This document shows positions 53,514-63,505 of a stretch of 64,000 nucleotides of DNA, one piece after another. The DNA is from Rhodanobacter sp. GTDB lineage: Bacteria; Pseudomonadota; Gammaproteobacteria; Xanthomonadales; Rhodanobacteraceae. Location: positions 3,283,562 to 3,347,561 of the forward strand of contig AP031382.1 of the NCBI GenBank assembly GCA_040371205.1, written 5' to 3'. A program made the position numbers and the translations under genes. Below the pieces are notes generated by a model. That model saw only the letters and a program-made list of their open reading frames with translations. It ran no database searches and had not been told where the DNA came from. Position 1 is the first letter of the stretch; every line of letters starts with the position of its first letter.

Positions 53514-55379
53514 GTGACCTCCACGCAGACCGCCCATGCGACCCCCGCCCTCGACCAGCGCCCGCTCGCCGGCCGCGCCATGACCGGCGCCGAGGCGATC
53601 GTGCAGGTATTGGCCGACGAAGGCGCGGGCGTGCTGTTCGGCTATTCCGGCGGCGCCATCCTGCCGGTGTACGACGCGGTGTTCCGCTACAACGCCGAGC
53701 ACGCCACGGCCGACGGCCGCGAACCGATGCCGCTGATCGTGCCGGCCAACGAACAGGGCGCCGGCTTCATGGCGGCCGGCTACGCACGCGCCTCCGGCAA
53801 GGTGGGCGTGGCCATCGTCACCTCCGGCCCCGGCGCCACCAACACGGTGACGCCGGTGCGCGACGCGATGGCCGACTCCACGCCGATGGTGGTGGTCTGC
53901 GGCCAGGTGGCCACGCCCGCGCTGGGCACCGACGCGTTCCAGGAGGCGCCGGTGAGCAACATCATGGGCGCCTGTGCCAAGCACGTGTTCCTGGTCACCG
54001 ACATCGCGCAACTGGAAGCCACCCTGCGCACCGCGTTCGAGATCGCGCGCAGCGGCCGGCCCGGCCCGGTCGTGGTGGACATTCCCAAGGACGTGCAGAA
54101 CGCTCCGCTGCGCTTCGACGGCGCCTGCCGCCTGCCGATACCCGGCTACCGCGCGCGCCTGCGCGCCGTCGAGAACGCGCGGCTGGACGATGCCGCCTGC
54201 GCCGCCTTCTTCGACGCGCTGATGCGTGCGAAACGCCCGCTGATCTATGCCGGCGGCGGCGTGATCGCGGCCGAGGCCTCGGCCGCACTGCGCGACTTCG
54301 CCGACGCCTTCGGCCTGCCGGTCACCACCACCTTGATGGGCCTGGGCGCGTGCGACAGCACCGCGCCGCTGGCGCTGCACATGCTGGGCATGCACGGCAC
54401 CGCGTTCGCCAACTACGCGGTGGAGGACTGCGACTTCGTGTTCGCGCTGGGCGCGCGCTTCGACGACCGCGTGGCGGGCGTGCCCGACCGGTTCGCGCCG
54501 CGCGCCAAGTTCATCGCGCAGATCGACATCGACCCCGCCGAGATCGCCAAGGTGAAGGCCGTTGACTGGCAGCACCTTGGCCAGCTGGTGCCCGCGCTGG
54601 AACGGCTCACGGCGTATGGCCGCGCGCGCGGCCTGCAGCCGCAGCTCGCGGAGTGGCACGCGCACGTCGCCGCGCTGAAGCGCGACCACGCGATGGACTA
54701 CGACCGCGACAGCGCGCTGATCCAGCCTTACGCGGTGATCGAGGCGATCAACCGCATCGCGCAGGGCCGCGCCATCGTCAGCACCGGCGTGGGCCAGCAC
54801 CAGATGTGGGCCGCGCAGTACTTCGACTTCAAGCATCCGCGCCACTGGCTCACCTCCGGCTCGATGGGCACCATGGGCTTCGGCCTGCCCGCGGCGATCG
54901 GCGCGCAGTTCGCGCGGCCCGACGCGCTGGTGATCGACATCGACGGCGACGCCAGCATCCGCATGAACCTCGGCGAGCTGGAAACCGTCACCACCTACGG
55001 CCTGCCGCTGAAGGTGGTGGTGCTCAACAACAGCGGCGACGGCATGGTGCGGCAATGGCAGAAGCTGTTCTTCAAGGGCCGCTTCTCCGCTTCCGACAAG
55101 AGCCTGCACAAGAAGAACTTCGTGCTCGCCGCGCGGGCCGACGGCTTCGAATGGGCGCAGCGCCTCGACGACAAGGTGCAGCTCGAAGCCACCATCGCCG
55201 ATTTCCTCGCGTTCGACGGGCCGGCCTTCCTGGAAGTGGTGATCGACCCCGACGCCGGCGTGTACCCGATGGTGGGGCCGGGCGCGACCTACGCGCAGAT
55301 GATCACCGGGGATTTCATTGCTTCGCGCGGGGCGGCGCCGGTCGAAGCGAACGAGGTTCCGTCGACGGCGATGTTCTGA
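53514..55379 (+). CDS. ilvG: Acetolactate synthase large subunit
   Basis: The 621-residue ThDP enzyme makes acetolactate and 2-aceto-2-hydroxybutyrate. The catalytic Glu is in VPANEQGAGFMAAGYAR, the ThDP-binding segment is DIDGDASIRMNLGELET, ending in LNNSGDGMVRQWQ, and GSMGTMGFGLPAAIGAQ is intact. It starts with GTG (GGAAA eight bases upstream) or with the ATG at 53580, which would remove 22 unconserved residues. The small subunit follows after an unusual 231-base gap filled by repeats. Confidence 0.94.
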   Translation: MTSTQTAHATPALDQRPLAGRAMTGAEAIVQVLADEGAGVLFGYSGGAILPVYDAVFRYNAEHATADGREPMPLIVPANEQGAGFMAAGYARASGKVGVAIVTSGPGATNTVTPVRDAMADSTPMVVVCGQVATPALGTDAFQEAPVSNIMGACAKHVFLVTDIAQLEATLRTAFEIARSGRPGPVVVDIPKDVQNAPLRFDGACRLPIPGYRARLRAVENARLDDAACAAFFDALMRAKRPLIYAGGGVIAAEASAALRDFADAFGLPVTTTLMGLGACDSTAPLALHMLGMHGTAFANYAVEDCDFVFALGARFDDRVAGVPDRFAPRAKFIAQIDIDPAEIAKVKAVDWQHLGQLVPALERLTAYGRARGLQPQLAEWHAHVAALKRDHAMDYDRDSALIQPYAVIEAINRIAQGRAIVSTGVGQHQMWAAQYFDFKHPRHWLTSGSMGTMGFGLPAAIGAQFARPDALVIDIDGDASIRMNLGELETVTTYGLPLKVVVLNNSGDGMVRQWQKLFFKGRFSASDKSLHKKNFVLAARADGFEWAQRLDDKVQLEATIADFLAFDGPAFLEVVIDPDAGVYPMVGPGATYAQMITGDFIASRGAAPVEANEVPSTAMF

Positions 55380-55383
55380 GGCT

Positions 55384-55583
55384 TTATCCCTTCTCCCTCC
55401 GGGAGACAAATCGGCAGGACTGCCGATTTGCACGGCACAGCCGCCCGTAGGGTGAGGCACATGGATGTGCCGAATGTAGCTGGCCCGCAGGGCCGGATGA
55501 GGGTTCGGCCAGGGCGAGGCACCTCGCTCCGCCCGAACCCTCACCCGCCTGCCGGCACCCTCTCCCAAAGGGAGAGGGGCTTC
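55384..55583. repeat. Dispersed palindromic repeats between ilvG and ilvM
   Basis: Modules include CTCCCTCCGGGAG, an inverted pair CAAATCGGCAG/CTGCCGATTTG, GGGTTCGG (55501-55508) with CCGAACCC (about 55533-55540), and CCCTCTCCC (55558-55566) with GGGAGAGGG (55570-55578). The last resembles the first module between thrB and thrC. No promoter or gene was recognised. The block separates the two subunits of one enzyme. Confidence 0.7.
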
Positions 55584-55610
55584 AACACTTCAAGGTTGCG
55601 GAGCAAGACC

Positions 55611-55889
55611 ATGAAACACACCCTATCCATCCTGCTGCAGAACGAATCCGGTGCATTGGTGCGCGTGGCGGGGCTGTTCGCCGCGCGCCACGTCAACATC
55701 GACACGCTCACCGTGGCCGCCACGCACGATCCCGCGGTATCGCAGCTCACCCTGGTGCTGCACGGCGACGAGGGCACGCTGCAGCAGATCCTGCGCCAGG
55801 TGCGCAAACTGGTTGACGTGCTCGACGCCAGCAGCCTGTCGCTGGTCGGCAGCCACGACGGCAGCCGGCTCGCCGCCACGCCGGCATGA
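55611..55889 (+). CDS. ilvM: Acetolactate synthase regulatory small subunit (ACT domain)
   Basis: The 92-residue protein is a single ACT domain: HTLSILLQNESGALVRVAGL, FAARHVNIDTLTVAAT and SQLTLVLHGDEGTLQQILRQ. It stabilises the large subunit and may bind valine. It is short like IlvM rather than the longer IlvN/IlvH. Its stop overlaps the ilvA start (ATGA). GGAG lies nine bases before the ATG. Confidence 0.9.
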   Translation: MKHTLSILLQNESGALVRVAGLFAARHVNIDTLTVAATHDPAVSQLTLVLHGDEGTLQQILRQVRKLVDVLDASSLSLVGSHDGSRLAATPA

Positions 55890-57457
55890 GCGTGCCGCTC
55901 GCCACGCGCGAACTCTCATCCGACGACGCGCCCGCCAACCTCGACCTGCTGCGCCGCACGCTGGCCGCGCGGGTGTACGAGGTGGCGCGCGAGACGCCGC
56001 TGGAAACCGCCGCGCTGCTGTCCGCGCGCCTCGGCAACCGCGTATTGCTGAAGCGCGAAGATCTGCAGCCGGTGTTCTCCTTCAAGCTGCGCGGCGCGTA
56101 CAACAAGATGGCCGCACTGGGGGCTGCCGAACGCGCCAACGGCGTGATCGCCGCCTCCGCCGGCAACCACGCGCAGGGCGTGGCGCTGGCCGCGGCCGGG
56201 CTCGGCATCCGTGCGGTGATCGTGATGCCGGTGACCGCGCCGCAGGTGAAGGTGGACGCGGTGCGCCGCTTCGGCGGCGACTTCGTGGAAGTGCTGCTGA
56301 CCGGCGATTCCTACAGCGACGCGCAGGCTGCCGCCGCACGCATCGAGGCCGAACGCGGCCTGGTGTTCGTGCATCCCTTCGACGACCTCGACGTGATCGC
56401 CGGCCAGGCCACCGTGGGCATGGAATTGCTGCAGCAGCTGCCCGCGCCGCCGGATGCCGTGTTCGTGCCGGTGGGCGGCGGCGGCCTGCTCGCCGGCGTG
56501 GCCGGCTACCTCAAGGCGCTGTCGCCGCAGACCAGGGTGATCGGCGTGCAGGCCGCCGACTCCGACGCGATGGCGCGCTCGCTGGAAGCCGGCGCGCGCG
56601 TGGTGCTGCCCGAGGTGGGCCTGTTCGCCGACGGCACCGCGGTGAAGCAGGTCGGCGCGCTCACTTTCGATCTCTGCCGCCGTCACGTCGACGCAATGCT
56701 GCGCGTGGACGGCGACGCGCTGTGTGCCGCGATGCGCGACGTCTACCAGGAAACCCGCAGCGTGCCGGAACCTTCCGGCGCGCTGGCGCTGGCCGGGCTC
56801 AAGCAATACGTCGCTGCGCAGGGGCTGCAGGACGCCACGCTGGTCGCCATCGTCTCGGGCGCGAACATGAATTTCGAGCGGCTGCGCTTCGTCGCCGAGC
56901 GCGCCGAGGCCGGCGAGCAGCGCGAGGCGCTGTTCGCGGTGACCATCCCCGAAGAGCGTGGCAGTTTCCGCCGTTTCTGCGCCGCACTGGGCCGGCGCAG
57001 CATCACCGAGTTCAACTACCGCATCGGCGACGCGCGCCAGGCGCACATCTTCGTGGGCGTGCAGACCGCCAGCCGCGACGAGCGCGCCGCGCTGGCCGCC
57101 GCGTTCCGTGCGCAGGGTTTCGACGTGCTCGACCTCAGCGACGACGAACTGGCCAAGCTGCACCTGCGCCACATGGTGGGCGGCCGCTCGCCGCTGGCGC
57201 AGGATGAGCGGCTGTACCGCTTCGACTTCCCCGAGCGCCCCGGTGCGCTGCCCGATTTCCTCGCGCAGCTGCATCCGGACTGGAACATCAGCCTGTTCCA
57301 CTACCGCAACCACGGCGCCGACCAGGGCCGCATCCTGGTCGGCATCCAGGCGCCGGCCGACGAACAGGCCGCGCTGCAGCGCTTCCTCGCCACGCTGGAC
57401 TACCCGCACTGCGACGAAAGCGACAACGCCGCCTACCGCCTGCTGCTGCGCAGCTGA
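55886..57457 (+). CDS. ilvA: Threonine deaminase, biosynthetic
   Basis: The 523-residue PLP enzyme converts threonine to 2-oxobutyrate, the entry to isoleucine. The PLP lysine is in [15 protein letters not shown] (residues about 65-79), the phosphate loop in [14 protein letters not shown], and [13 protein letters not shown] closes the catalytic domain. Two C-terminal ACT-like regulatory domains (about 345-520; [34 protein letters not shown]) should give isoleucine inhibition and valine activation. Full length (E. coli 514). Its position in the same operon as leuA couples threonine use to branched-chain demand. Confidence 0.96.
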   Translation: MSVPLATRELSSDDAPANLDLLRRTLAARVYEVARETPLETAALLSARLGNRVLLKREDLQPVFSFKLRGAYNKMAALGAAERANGVIAASAGNHAQGVALAAAGLGIRAVIVMPVTAPQVKVDAVRRFGGDFVEVLLTGDSYSDAQAAAARIEAERGLVFVHPFDDLDVIAGQATVGMELLQQLPAPPDAVFVPVGGGGLLAGVAGYLKALSPQTRVIGVQAADSDAMARSLEAGARVVLPEVGLFADGTAVKQVGALTFDLCRRHVDAMLRVDGDALCAAMRDVYQETRSVPEPSGALALAGLKQYVAAQGLQDATLVAIVSGANMNFERLRFVAERAEAGEQREALFAVTIPEERGSFRRFCAALGRRSITEFNYRIGDARQAHIFVGVQTASRDERAALAAAFRAQGFDVLDLSDDELAKLHLRHMVGGRSPLAQDERLYRFDFPERPGALPDFLAQLHPDWNISLFHYRNHGADQGRILVGIQAPADEQAALQRFLATLDYPHCDESDNAAYRLLLRS

Positions 57458-57497
57458 CGCCACCGACATCCACATCGCATCACGGAGCACGAACCGC

Positions 57498-59378
57498 ATG
57501 CCCGCCTACCGTTCCCGCACCACCACCCACGGCCGCAACATGGCGGGCGCGCGCAGCCTGTGGCGCGCCACCGGCATGAAGGACGGCGATTTCGGCAAGC
57601 CCATCATCGCGGTCGCCAACAGCTTCACCCAGTTCGTGCCGGGCCACGTGCACCTGAAGGACCTCGGCCAGCTGGTGGCGCGCGAGATCGAGGCCGCCGG
57701 CGGCGTGGCCAAGGAGTTCAACACCATCGCGGTGGACGACGGCATCGCGATGGGCCACGGCGGCATGCTGTATTCGCTGCCCTCGCGCGAGCTGATCGCC
57801 GACAGCGTGGAGTACATGGCCAACGCGCACTGCGCCGACGCGCTGGTGTGCATCTCCAACTGCGACAAGATCACCCCCGGCATGCTGATGGCGGCGATGC
57901 GCCTCAACATCCCCGCGGTATTCGTCTCCGGCGGCCCGATGGAATCCGGCAAGGCGGTGGTGAAGGGCACGAAGAAGGCGCTGGACCTGATCGACGCCAT
58001 GGTGGCCGCCGCCGACGACAGCTACAGCGACGCCGAGGTGGCGACGATGGAGCGCTCGGCCTGCCCTACCTGCGGCTCGTGCTCGGGCATGTTCACCGCC
58101 AACTCGATGAACTGCCTCACCGAGGCGCTGGGCCTGGCCCTGCCCGGCAACGGCTCGGTGCTCGCCACGCACGCCGACCGCGAGCAGCTGTTCCGCCGCG
58201 CCGGCCATCTCATCGTCGACCTCGCGCGCCGCTGGTACGAACAGGACGACGCCAGCGCCCTGCCGCGCGGCATCGCCGACCGCGCCGCGTTCGAGAATGC
58301 GATGAGCCTGGACATCGCGATGGGCGGCTCCACCAACACCGTGCTGCACCTGCTGGCCGCGGCACGCGAGGGCGGCGTGGAATTCACCATGGCCGACATC
58401 GACCGCCTCTCGCGCCGCGTGCCCTGCCTGTGCAAGGTGGCGCCGTCCAAGGCCGACGTGCACATGGAAGACGTGCACCGCGCCGGCGGCATCATGGGCA
58501 TCCTCGGCGAGTTGGACCGCGCCGGCCTGATCGACGCCAGCCGCCCCACCGTGCACGCGCCCACGCTGGGCGACGCGCTGGCGCAATGGGACATCCGGCG
58601 CAGCCACGACGAGGCCACGCAGCACTTCTACCGCGCCGCCCCCGGCAACGTGCCCACCCAGGTCGCCTTCAGCCAGGCGGCGCGCTGGGAATCGCTGGAC
58701 ACCGACCGCGAGCGCGGCGTGATCCGCTCCGCCGAACATCCCTTCAGCCAGGACGGCGGCCTCGCCGTGCTGTTCGGCAACCTCGCGCCGGAAGGCTGCA
58801 TCGTGAAGACCGCGGGCGTGGACGAATCCATCCTCGTCTTCCACGGCAGCGCCAAGGTGTACGAGAGCCAGGAGGCCGCGGTGAGCGGCATCCTCGGCAA
58901 CAAGGTCAAGTCCGGCGACGTGGTGGTGATCCGCTACGAAGGCCCGCGCGGCGGACCCGGCATGCAGGAGATGCTCTACCCCACCAGCTATCTGAAGTCG
59001 AAGGGGCTGGGCAAGGCCTGTGCGCTAATCACCGACGGCCGCTTCTCCGGCGGCACGGCGGGCCTTTCCATCGGCCACGTTTCGCCGGAAGCCGCCGAAG
59101 GCGGCCTGATCGCCCTGGTCGAGGACGGCGACCCGATCGTCATCGACATCCCCCATCGCAGCATCCGGCTCGACCTGCCGGAGGAAACCCTCGCCGCGCG
59201 CCGCACCGCGATGGAAGCGCGCGGCCGTGCGGCATGGAAGCCGGCAGACCGCGTGCGGCAGGTCTCGCCCGCGCTGCAGGCCTACGCCGCGATGACCTCG
59301 AACGCGGCGAACGGCGCGGTGCGCGACCTCGGACGGCTGGGCATCACGGTCGAGGCGACCGCACGCAAAGATGCCTAG
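57498..59378 (+). CDS. ilvD: Dihydroxy-acid dehydratase
   Basis: The 626-residue iron-sulfur enzyme dehydrates the dihydroxy acids to 2-oxo acids for valine and isoleucine. Cluster-region cysteines are in [12 protein letters not shown] and [19 protein letters not shown]. The late [21 protein letters not shown] is intact. It is the last gene of the operon. In Xanthomonas species the chromosomal integron lies next to ilvD; here no integrase or attC is near it. After the stop, 125 bases show no clear terminator. Confidence 0.96.
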   Translation: MPAYRSRTTTHGRNMAGARSLWRATGMKDGDFGKPIIAVANSFTQFVPGHVHLKDLGQLVAREIEAAGGVAKEFNTIAVDDGIAMGHGGMLYSLPSRELIADSVEYMANAHCADALVCISNCDKITPGMLMAAMRLNIPAVFVSGGPMESGKAVVKGTKKALDLIDAMVAAADDSYSDAEVATMERSACPTCGSCSGMFTANSMNCLTEALGLALPGNGSVLATHADREQLFRRAGHLIVDLARRWYEQDDASALPRGIADRAAFENAMSLDIAMGGSTNTVLHLLAAAREGGVEFTMADIDRLSRRVPCLCKVAPSKADVHMEDVHRAGGIMGILGELDRAGLIDASRPTVHAPTLGDALAQWDIRRSHDEATQHFYRAAPGNVPTQVAFSQAARWESLDTDRERGVIRSAEHPFSQDGGLAVLFGNLAPEGCIVKTAGVDESILVFHGSAKVYESQEAAVSGILGNKVKSGDVVVIRYEGPRGGPGMQEMLYPTSYLKSKGLGKACALITDGRFSGGTAGLSIGHVSPEAAEGGLIALVEDGDPIVIDIPHRSIRLDLPEETLAARRTAMEARGRAAWKPADRVRQVSPALQAYAAMTSNAANGAVRDLGRLGITVEATARKDA

Positions 59379-59503
59379 GCCGAGCGAGACATCCGGCGTG
59401 CCGTAGACGGGCCGCTGTGCCCGCGCATTCCCCAAGCGCCGCCCGCATGCCTTGCGCGACTGCGGCGACTTGAGTCCGATGCATCGGCCGTGGCCGCAGC
59501 CGG

Positions 59504-59875
59504 TCAGTCGCTGTGGTCCGCGATGTAGATCAGGCGTCCGTCGTGTTGGCGGAATTCGCTGCGCCCATCCAGCGCGATGGGCTGGCCGGCGCGCACGCCG
59601 TTGGGCAGGTCGACGGCGAAGACGCCCTCGAATTGGATGCTGGCGTAGCCGCGGCCGTCCATTTCGCGCCACGCGGTGACGGTCTGCCGGCGCATCGAGA
59701 ACAGGTGGCGCGAGCTTTCCGCGAGATGGCGCAACTCGGCGACGCCGAGGGTGCGCAGGCTCAGCACGCCGGCGGTGTAGTTCTCGAACACCACGTCGTC
59801 CTGCATCGTGGCCAGCATCGCCTCCACGTCCATGCGGTTGTAGGCATCGAGGTAGCGGTCGACCAGGGAGCGCAT
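59504..59875 (-). CDS. SnoaL/NTF2-like domain protein
   Basis: The 123-residue protein has the cone-shaped NTF2-like pattern: VDRYLDAYNRMDVEAMLATM, DDVVFENY, a central helix (GVAELRHLAESS) and strands ending FRQHDGRLIYIADHSD. Proteins of this type are small isomerases, cyclases or ligand-binding proteins; nothing indicates the substrate. An ATG 30 bases upstream is in frame. It follows the S10 peptidase gene by 64 bases on the same strand. Confidence 0.78.
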   Translation of the reverse strand: MRSLVDRYLDAYNRMDVEAMLATMQDDVVFENYTAGVLSLRTLGVAELRHLAESSRHLFSMRRQTVTAWREMDGRGYASIQFEGVFAVDLPNGVRAGQPIALDGRSEFRQHDGRLIYIADHSD

Positions 59876-59939
59876 CAGGTGAATCCGGTTCGGCGGGGCG
59901 TGCATTTCAGCACGCGCCCGCCGCGGCCGCCATGCCGGC

Positions 59940-61544
59940 TCAGTGCTTCACGTTGTCCGTGCTGTCGATGAAGCGCGCCACGTTGTCGTGCAGCAGCTTC
60001 AGCGAGGGCACGTGCGCGTACACCATGTGGCCCGAGGGGTACCACGCGTAGGAGATGTTCTTCTGCAGCGCGTCGGGAATCGGCAGGTGGTGCATCTCGT
60101 ATTCGGCCGCGTAGAACGGCGTGGCGAGATCGTAGTAGCCGCCATTGAGGAAGACCTTGAGGTCCGGATCGGTCTTCATCGCCATCGCCAGGTCGGGCAT
60201 CACGTTGGTGGACTGCTGCAGCGCCTCCTGGCTGCCCGGCACCTTGTGCGACATGTCCCAGCGGGGGATGTCGGCGTATTCGCGGTAGCGCCGGCCGTCG
60301 CCGAACTTGAGGTCCTTGCGCACGTAGTCGTTGAAGGCCGCGATGTAGGCCGAGCTGATCGCCGCGGACTGCGGGTCGTACTCGGACTCCTTGCTCAGCG
60401 GATCCAGCGACGGGCCGGAGAAGCGGCTGTCGAGACGGCCGGTGGTTTCGTCGTCGTTCGCCTGCAGTTCGTGCTCGAACATGCCGCCGGAGACGCGCAG
60501 GTCGGCCTTCACCCAATAAGCCGCCGGCAGGCCGGTGTACTGGTACAACTTGTCGGCGATGGCCTGCTTGCGCGCGGCGTCGAGCTGCGAACCGGCCATC
60601 AGCGCCTGGGCGTATTCGCCGGTGGCGAACGACTCCACCTCGCCCAGCAGGGTCGCCAGGTCGGCCGGCGGCGACGGCAGCCGGTGGTGGTAATACGCGG
60701 TGGCGGCATAGGTGGGCAGCGCCAGCTCGTAGGGCTGATCCACGCCGGGGTTGGTCTGCGGGCCGTCGATGCTGTTGTCGAAGCTGAGGATCTGCGACAG
60801 CAGGATCACGCCGTTGAGATCCACGCTGTCCTCGTTGGTGAGGATGTTCGCCACCACCGCCGAGCGCGTGGTGCCGTAGCTCTCGCCGAACAGGTACTTC
60901 GGCGAATTCCAGCGGCCGTACTTCGACAAGAACCCGGTGATGAACTGGGCGAAGGCGTGGCCGTCGCCGTCCACGCCGTAGATCGCCTTCTCACGCTCCT
61001 TCATCTGTTCGGCGCGCTTGGCCGGGTCCTTGTCGTCGGCGATCAGCCGGCTGAATCCCGCGCCCGGCGCATCGATGAACACCAGGTCGGAGGCATCCAG
61101 CAGGCTGTAGTCGTTGTTGACCAGTTGGTAGGGCGCGGCCGGCGTGTGGCTGTCGTCGGCGGTCACCACGCGCTTCGGACCGAAGGCGCCCATGTGCAGC
61201 CATACCGTGGCCGAGCCGGGGCCGCCGTTGTAGATGAAGGTGACGGGACGTTCGCTGGCCTTGGCGCCCTTCTTGAAATAGGCGGTGTAGAACATGCTCA
61301 CCGTGGGCTCGTGCTCCTTGTCGCCCGAGCCGTGCAATACCAGGGTGCCGGCCACCGCCTGATAGTTGATGGTCTTGCCTTCCACGCTCACCGAGCCCTC
61401 GCTGGTCGAGGATTGCGGCCGGGTCAGCGCGGCGTCGGGCGAGTCGGCCGGCGTGCCCTTGTCCGGCTTCTTGCCGGTATCGGCGGCCACGGCGGTGCTG
61501 AGCAACAGGGCCGCGATGGCCGCGGCGACGGGAAGTTTGCGCAT
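59940..61544 (-). CDS. S10 family serine carboxypeptidase-like peptidase, exported
   Basis: The 534-residue protein has a signal peptide (LPVAAAIAALLLSTAVAA) and the S10 alpha/beta-hydrolase fold: TFIYNGGPGSATVWLHMG (oxyanion region), the nucleophile motif LFGESYGTTRS, VFLNGGYYDLATP with the catalytic Asp, and YPSGHMVY with the His. Such periplasmic carboxypeptidases are common in Xanthomonads and scavenge peptides. About 30 residues of a charged, low-complexity linker precede the domain. Standalone gene with moderate spacing on both sides. Confidence 0.91.
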   Translation of the reverse strand: MRKLPVAAAIAALLLSTAVAADTGKKPDKGTPADSPDAALTRPQSSTSEGSVSVEGKTINYQAVAGTLVLHGSGDKEHEPTVSMFYTAYFKKGAKASERPVTFIYNGGPGSATVWLHMGAFGPKRVVTADDSHTPAAPYQLVNNDYSLLDASDLVFIDAPGAGFSRLIADDKDPAKRAEQMKEREKAIYGVDGDGHAFAQFITGFLSKYGRWNSPKYLFGESYGTTRSAVVANILTNEDSVDLNGVILLSQILSFDNSIDGPQTNPGVDQPYELALPTYAATAYYHHRLPSPPADLATLLGEVESFATGEYAQALMAGSQLDAARKQAIADKLYQYTGLPAAYWVKADLRVSGGMFEHELQANDDETTGRLDSRFSGPSLDPLSKESEYDPQSAAISSAYIAAFNDYVRKDLKFGDGRRYREYADIPRWDMSHKVPGSQEALQQSTNVMPDLAMAMKTDPDLKVFLNGGYYDLATPFYAAEYEMHHLPIPDALQKNISYAWYPSGHMVYAHVPSLKLLHDNVARFIDSTDNVKH

Positions 61545-61619
61545 GGGGCGTGTCCACGGGAGGGTCGTCCCAGCATAGGCACGGCTTTCGTGCCGCCGCA
61601 TGCCCTGAAAGTCACGGCC

Positions 61620-62480
61620 TCATGCGTGGACCAGCAGCACGATCGCCAGCAGCGCGAGCAGCAGCGCGGCAAGGTTGAGGCGGCTCAGGCGTTCGCGGAA
61701 GGCCAGCACGCCGGTCAACGCGCCCAGCACCACCACGCCCAGGTTCATGCTGGCGAACACCAGCGCCGGATGCTGCGGCAGCGCGCGGTGCGCACGCAGG
61801 TAGAACAGGATGTTGCCGAAATTGCACAGGCCCAGCAGCAACCCGCCCAGCAGGCTGCGCAGGGTGAAGCGCGCAGCGCCGCGCAGGCGCCGCCAGGCCG
61901 CCAGCGCAAACGCCACCGGCAACGCCAGCGCGAACATCGCCAGCAACAAGGCGGGCAGCGGCACGCCGGACGCCGCCACCCGCTTGAACAGCACGTCGAT
62001 GGCGCCGAAGCCGGCGAACACCAGCACAGGCCAGCCCCAGCCCGCCGCGCCGCCGGCATCGCGGCCGCGCTCCTTGCGCCACACCATGCCGAGCAGGGCG
62101 AGCAGGCCCAGGCCGCAACCCGCGGCCTTCATCGCATCGAGCGGCTCGCCGAACAGCGCGAAGGCCGCCAGCAAGGACAGCAGCAGCGACAGGCGCTGCG
62201 CCGTATCCGAACGCACGATGCCGGCATGGCGCACCGATGCGCCCAGTGCCACGAAGATGGCGGGCAGCAGCAGGCCCAGTCCGATCAAGGCCGCCCACGG
62301 CGTGGCCGGCGCGCGCAACGGCGCCCAGGCCGCTTGCATCAGCAAGACGGCAAGCGCGGCCGCCATGGCGTAGTTCCACGCCACCATCTGACCCACGTCC
62401 AGGCCGAAGCGCCGCGCCAGCTTCAGCAGCACCGACACCAGCACGCTGCAGATGGCGCTCGCCAGCACGTAGATCATCAA
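61620..62480 (-). CDS. EamA/DMT family transporter
   Basis: The 286-residue membrane protein has ten hydrophobic segments in two EamA repeats (halves split near the hydrophilic WRKERGRDAGG at residue about 135). The last segments are NLGVVVLGALTGVLAF, FRERLSRLN and LALLAIVLLVHA. The family exports metabolites or amino acids; no substrate can be assigned. A MM start is used. It lies head to tail with the S10 gene, 75 bases apart. Confidence 0.85.
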   Translation of the reverse strand: MMIYVLASAICSVLVSVLLKLARRFGLDVGQMVAWNYAMAAALAVLLMQAAWAPLRAPATPWAALIGLGLLLPAIFVALGASVRHAGIVRSDTAQRLSLLLSLLAAFALFGEPLDAMKAAGCGLGLLALLGMVWRKERGRDAGGAAGWGWPVLVFAGFGAIDVLFKRVAASGVPLPALLLAMFALALPVAFALAAWRRLRGAARFTLRSLLGGLLLGLCNFGNILFYLRAHRALPQHPALVFASMNLGVVVLGALTGVLAFRERLSRLNLAALLLALLAIVLLVHA

Positions 62481-62800
62481 GGCGTGTCCGCATCGGAAGG
62501 TTCGTGAGCTTAGCCCATCGGTCGACGCAGACGACGCCGCGTAAAGCGTGGCCGGAGCCAGCGCAAAAGCGGTCGCTATCGAAATCCAGTTGCTCGATCG
62601 TCACAATGCTCCTACCTGCCAGGCATTGCGGCTGCAGGCGTCAACGCGACGACTGCCGCGGCCGACGCGTTGCGCGGACCCGCAGGCTGCGCGAGTTGCG
62701 GCGCGCAGCCACCGGCGCTGCCGTCGACGGCGTGTCTTACGGCGAGAGGCACCAGCGGCTGGGCTGTGACGCTGCGGACTGGCAGCGGACATCTCACTAA
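62481..62800. other. Intergenic region before the DUF2239 gene
   Basis: About 320 bases without a supported gene. Several short frames on both strands are mutual shadows. The part nearest the DUF2239 gene becomes AT-rich and carries its promoter. Confidence 0.5.
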
Positions 62801-62844
62801 TTTGATCCGGGCGTTATTGACAACCTATTTAATCCGGGTAAATA
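62801..62844 (+). promoter_or_regulatory. Promoter with two direct operator-like repeats
   Basis: TTGACA (62817-62822) and TAAATA (62839-62844) are separated by 16 bases. TTTGATCCGGG (62801-62811) and TTTAATCCGGG (62828-62838) are direct repeats 27 bases apart that flank the -35 and abut the -10, a layout suited to repression by a regulator not present in the window. Confidence 0.6.
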
Positions 62845-62874
62845 TGCGCGCCACCTTGCCTCGCGGATCGCGTC

Positions 62875-63465
62875 ATGTCATCGCACGAAAGCTCCAGTTG
62901 CACGGCTTTTGACAGCCACGCGCTCGTCGCCTCCGGTGCGCTCACCGAGGTGGCGCTGGCGGTGAAACACCTGCTCGACAGGAACCCGGCGCGCATGCCG
63001 GTGATCCTGGACGACGCCACCGGTCAGCCGGTAGAAATCGATTTTCGCGGCAGCGCGGACGAGGTACTGGCGCGGCTGCAGCCTGCGGCGGCGGCCGGTG
63101 CGCCGCGCGCCGCGGGACGTCCGCGGCTTGGCGTGGTGGCACGCGAGGTGACGCTGTTGCCGCGCCACTGGTACTGGCTGAACAGCCAGCCCGGCGGCGC
63201 TTCGGTCACGCTGCGCAGGCTAGTGGAAGAAGCGCGGCGCAACGTCGGCGCCAAGGACCGCGCGCGTCTCGCCGGCGAGGCCGCCGACCGCTTCATGCGC
63301 GTTGTCGCCGGCGATCTGGCCGGCTACGAGGAGGCCTCACGCGCGCTGTGGCGCGGTGACCGCGACGCCTTCAACCGACACACCCGCGGCTGGCCGAAGG
63401 ACGTGCGCGAGCATGCACGGCGCCTCGCCGCGATAGCACGCGATGCACAGGCCGAAGCGGGTTGA
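62875..63465 (+). CDS. DUF2239 family protein
   Basis: The 196-residue protein matches the DUF2239 family by its opening TAFDSHALVASGALTEVALA, by RPRLGVVAREVTLLPRHWYW, and by LNSQPGGASVTLRRLVEEAR, DRFMRVVAGDLAGYEEASRAL and RGWPKDVREHARRLA. The function of the family is not known. It is soluble, with no signal peptide. A dedicated promoter with two operator-like repeats lies 30-75 bases upstream, and the MFS exporter follows after about 40 bases, probably in the same transcript. Confidence 0.85.
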   Translation: MSSHESSSCTAFDSHALVASGALTEVALAVKHLLDRNPARMPVILDDATGQPVEIDFRGSADEVLARLQPAAAAGAPRAAGRPRLGVVAREVTLLPRHWYWLNSQPGGASVTLRRLVEEARRNVGAKDRARLAGEAADRFMRVVAGDLAGYEEASRALWRGDRDAFNRHTRGWPKDVREHARRLAAIARDAQAEAG

Positions 63466-63505
63466 TCGCCCCCGCCTTCCACTGACACGCTTGATGGAAT
63501 CATCC

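Noticed and set aside
57498-59503. Integron at ilvD as in Xanthomonas
   Set aside because: Neither an integrase nor any attC core was found beside ilvD; the only array is at 6.9-8.6 kb.
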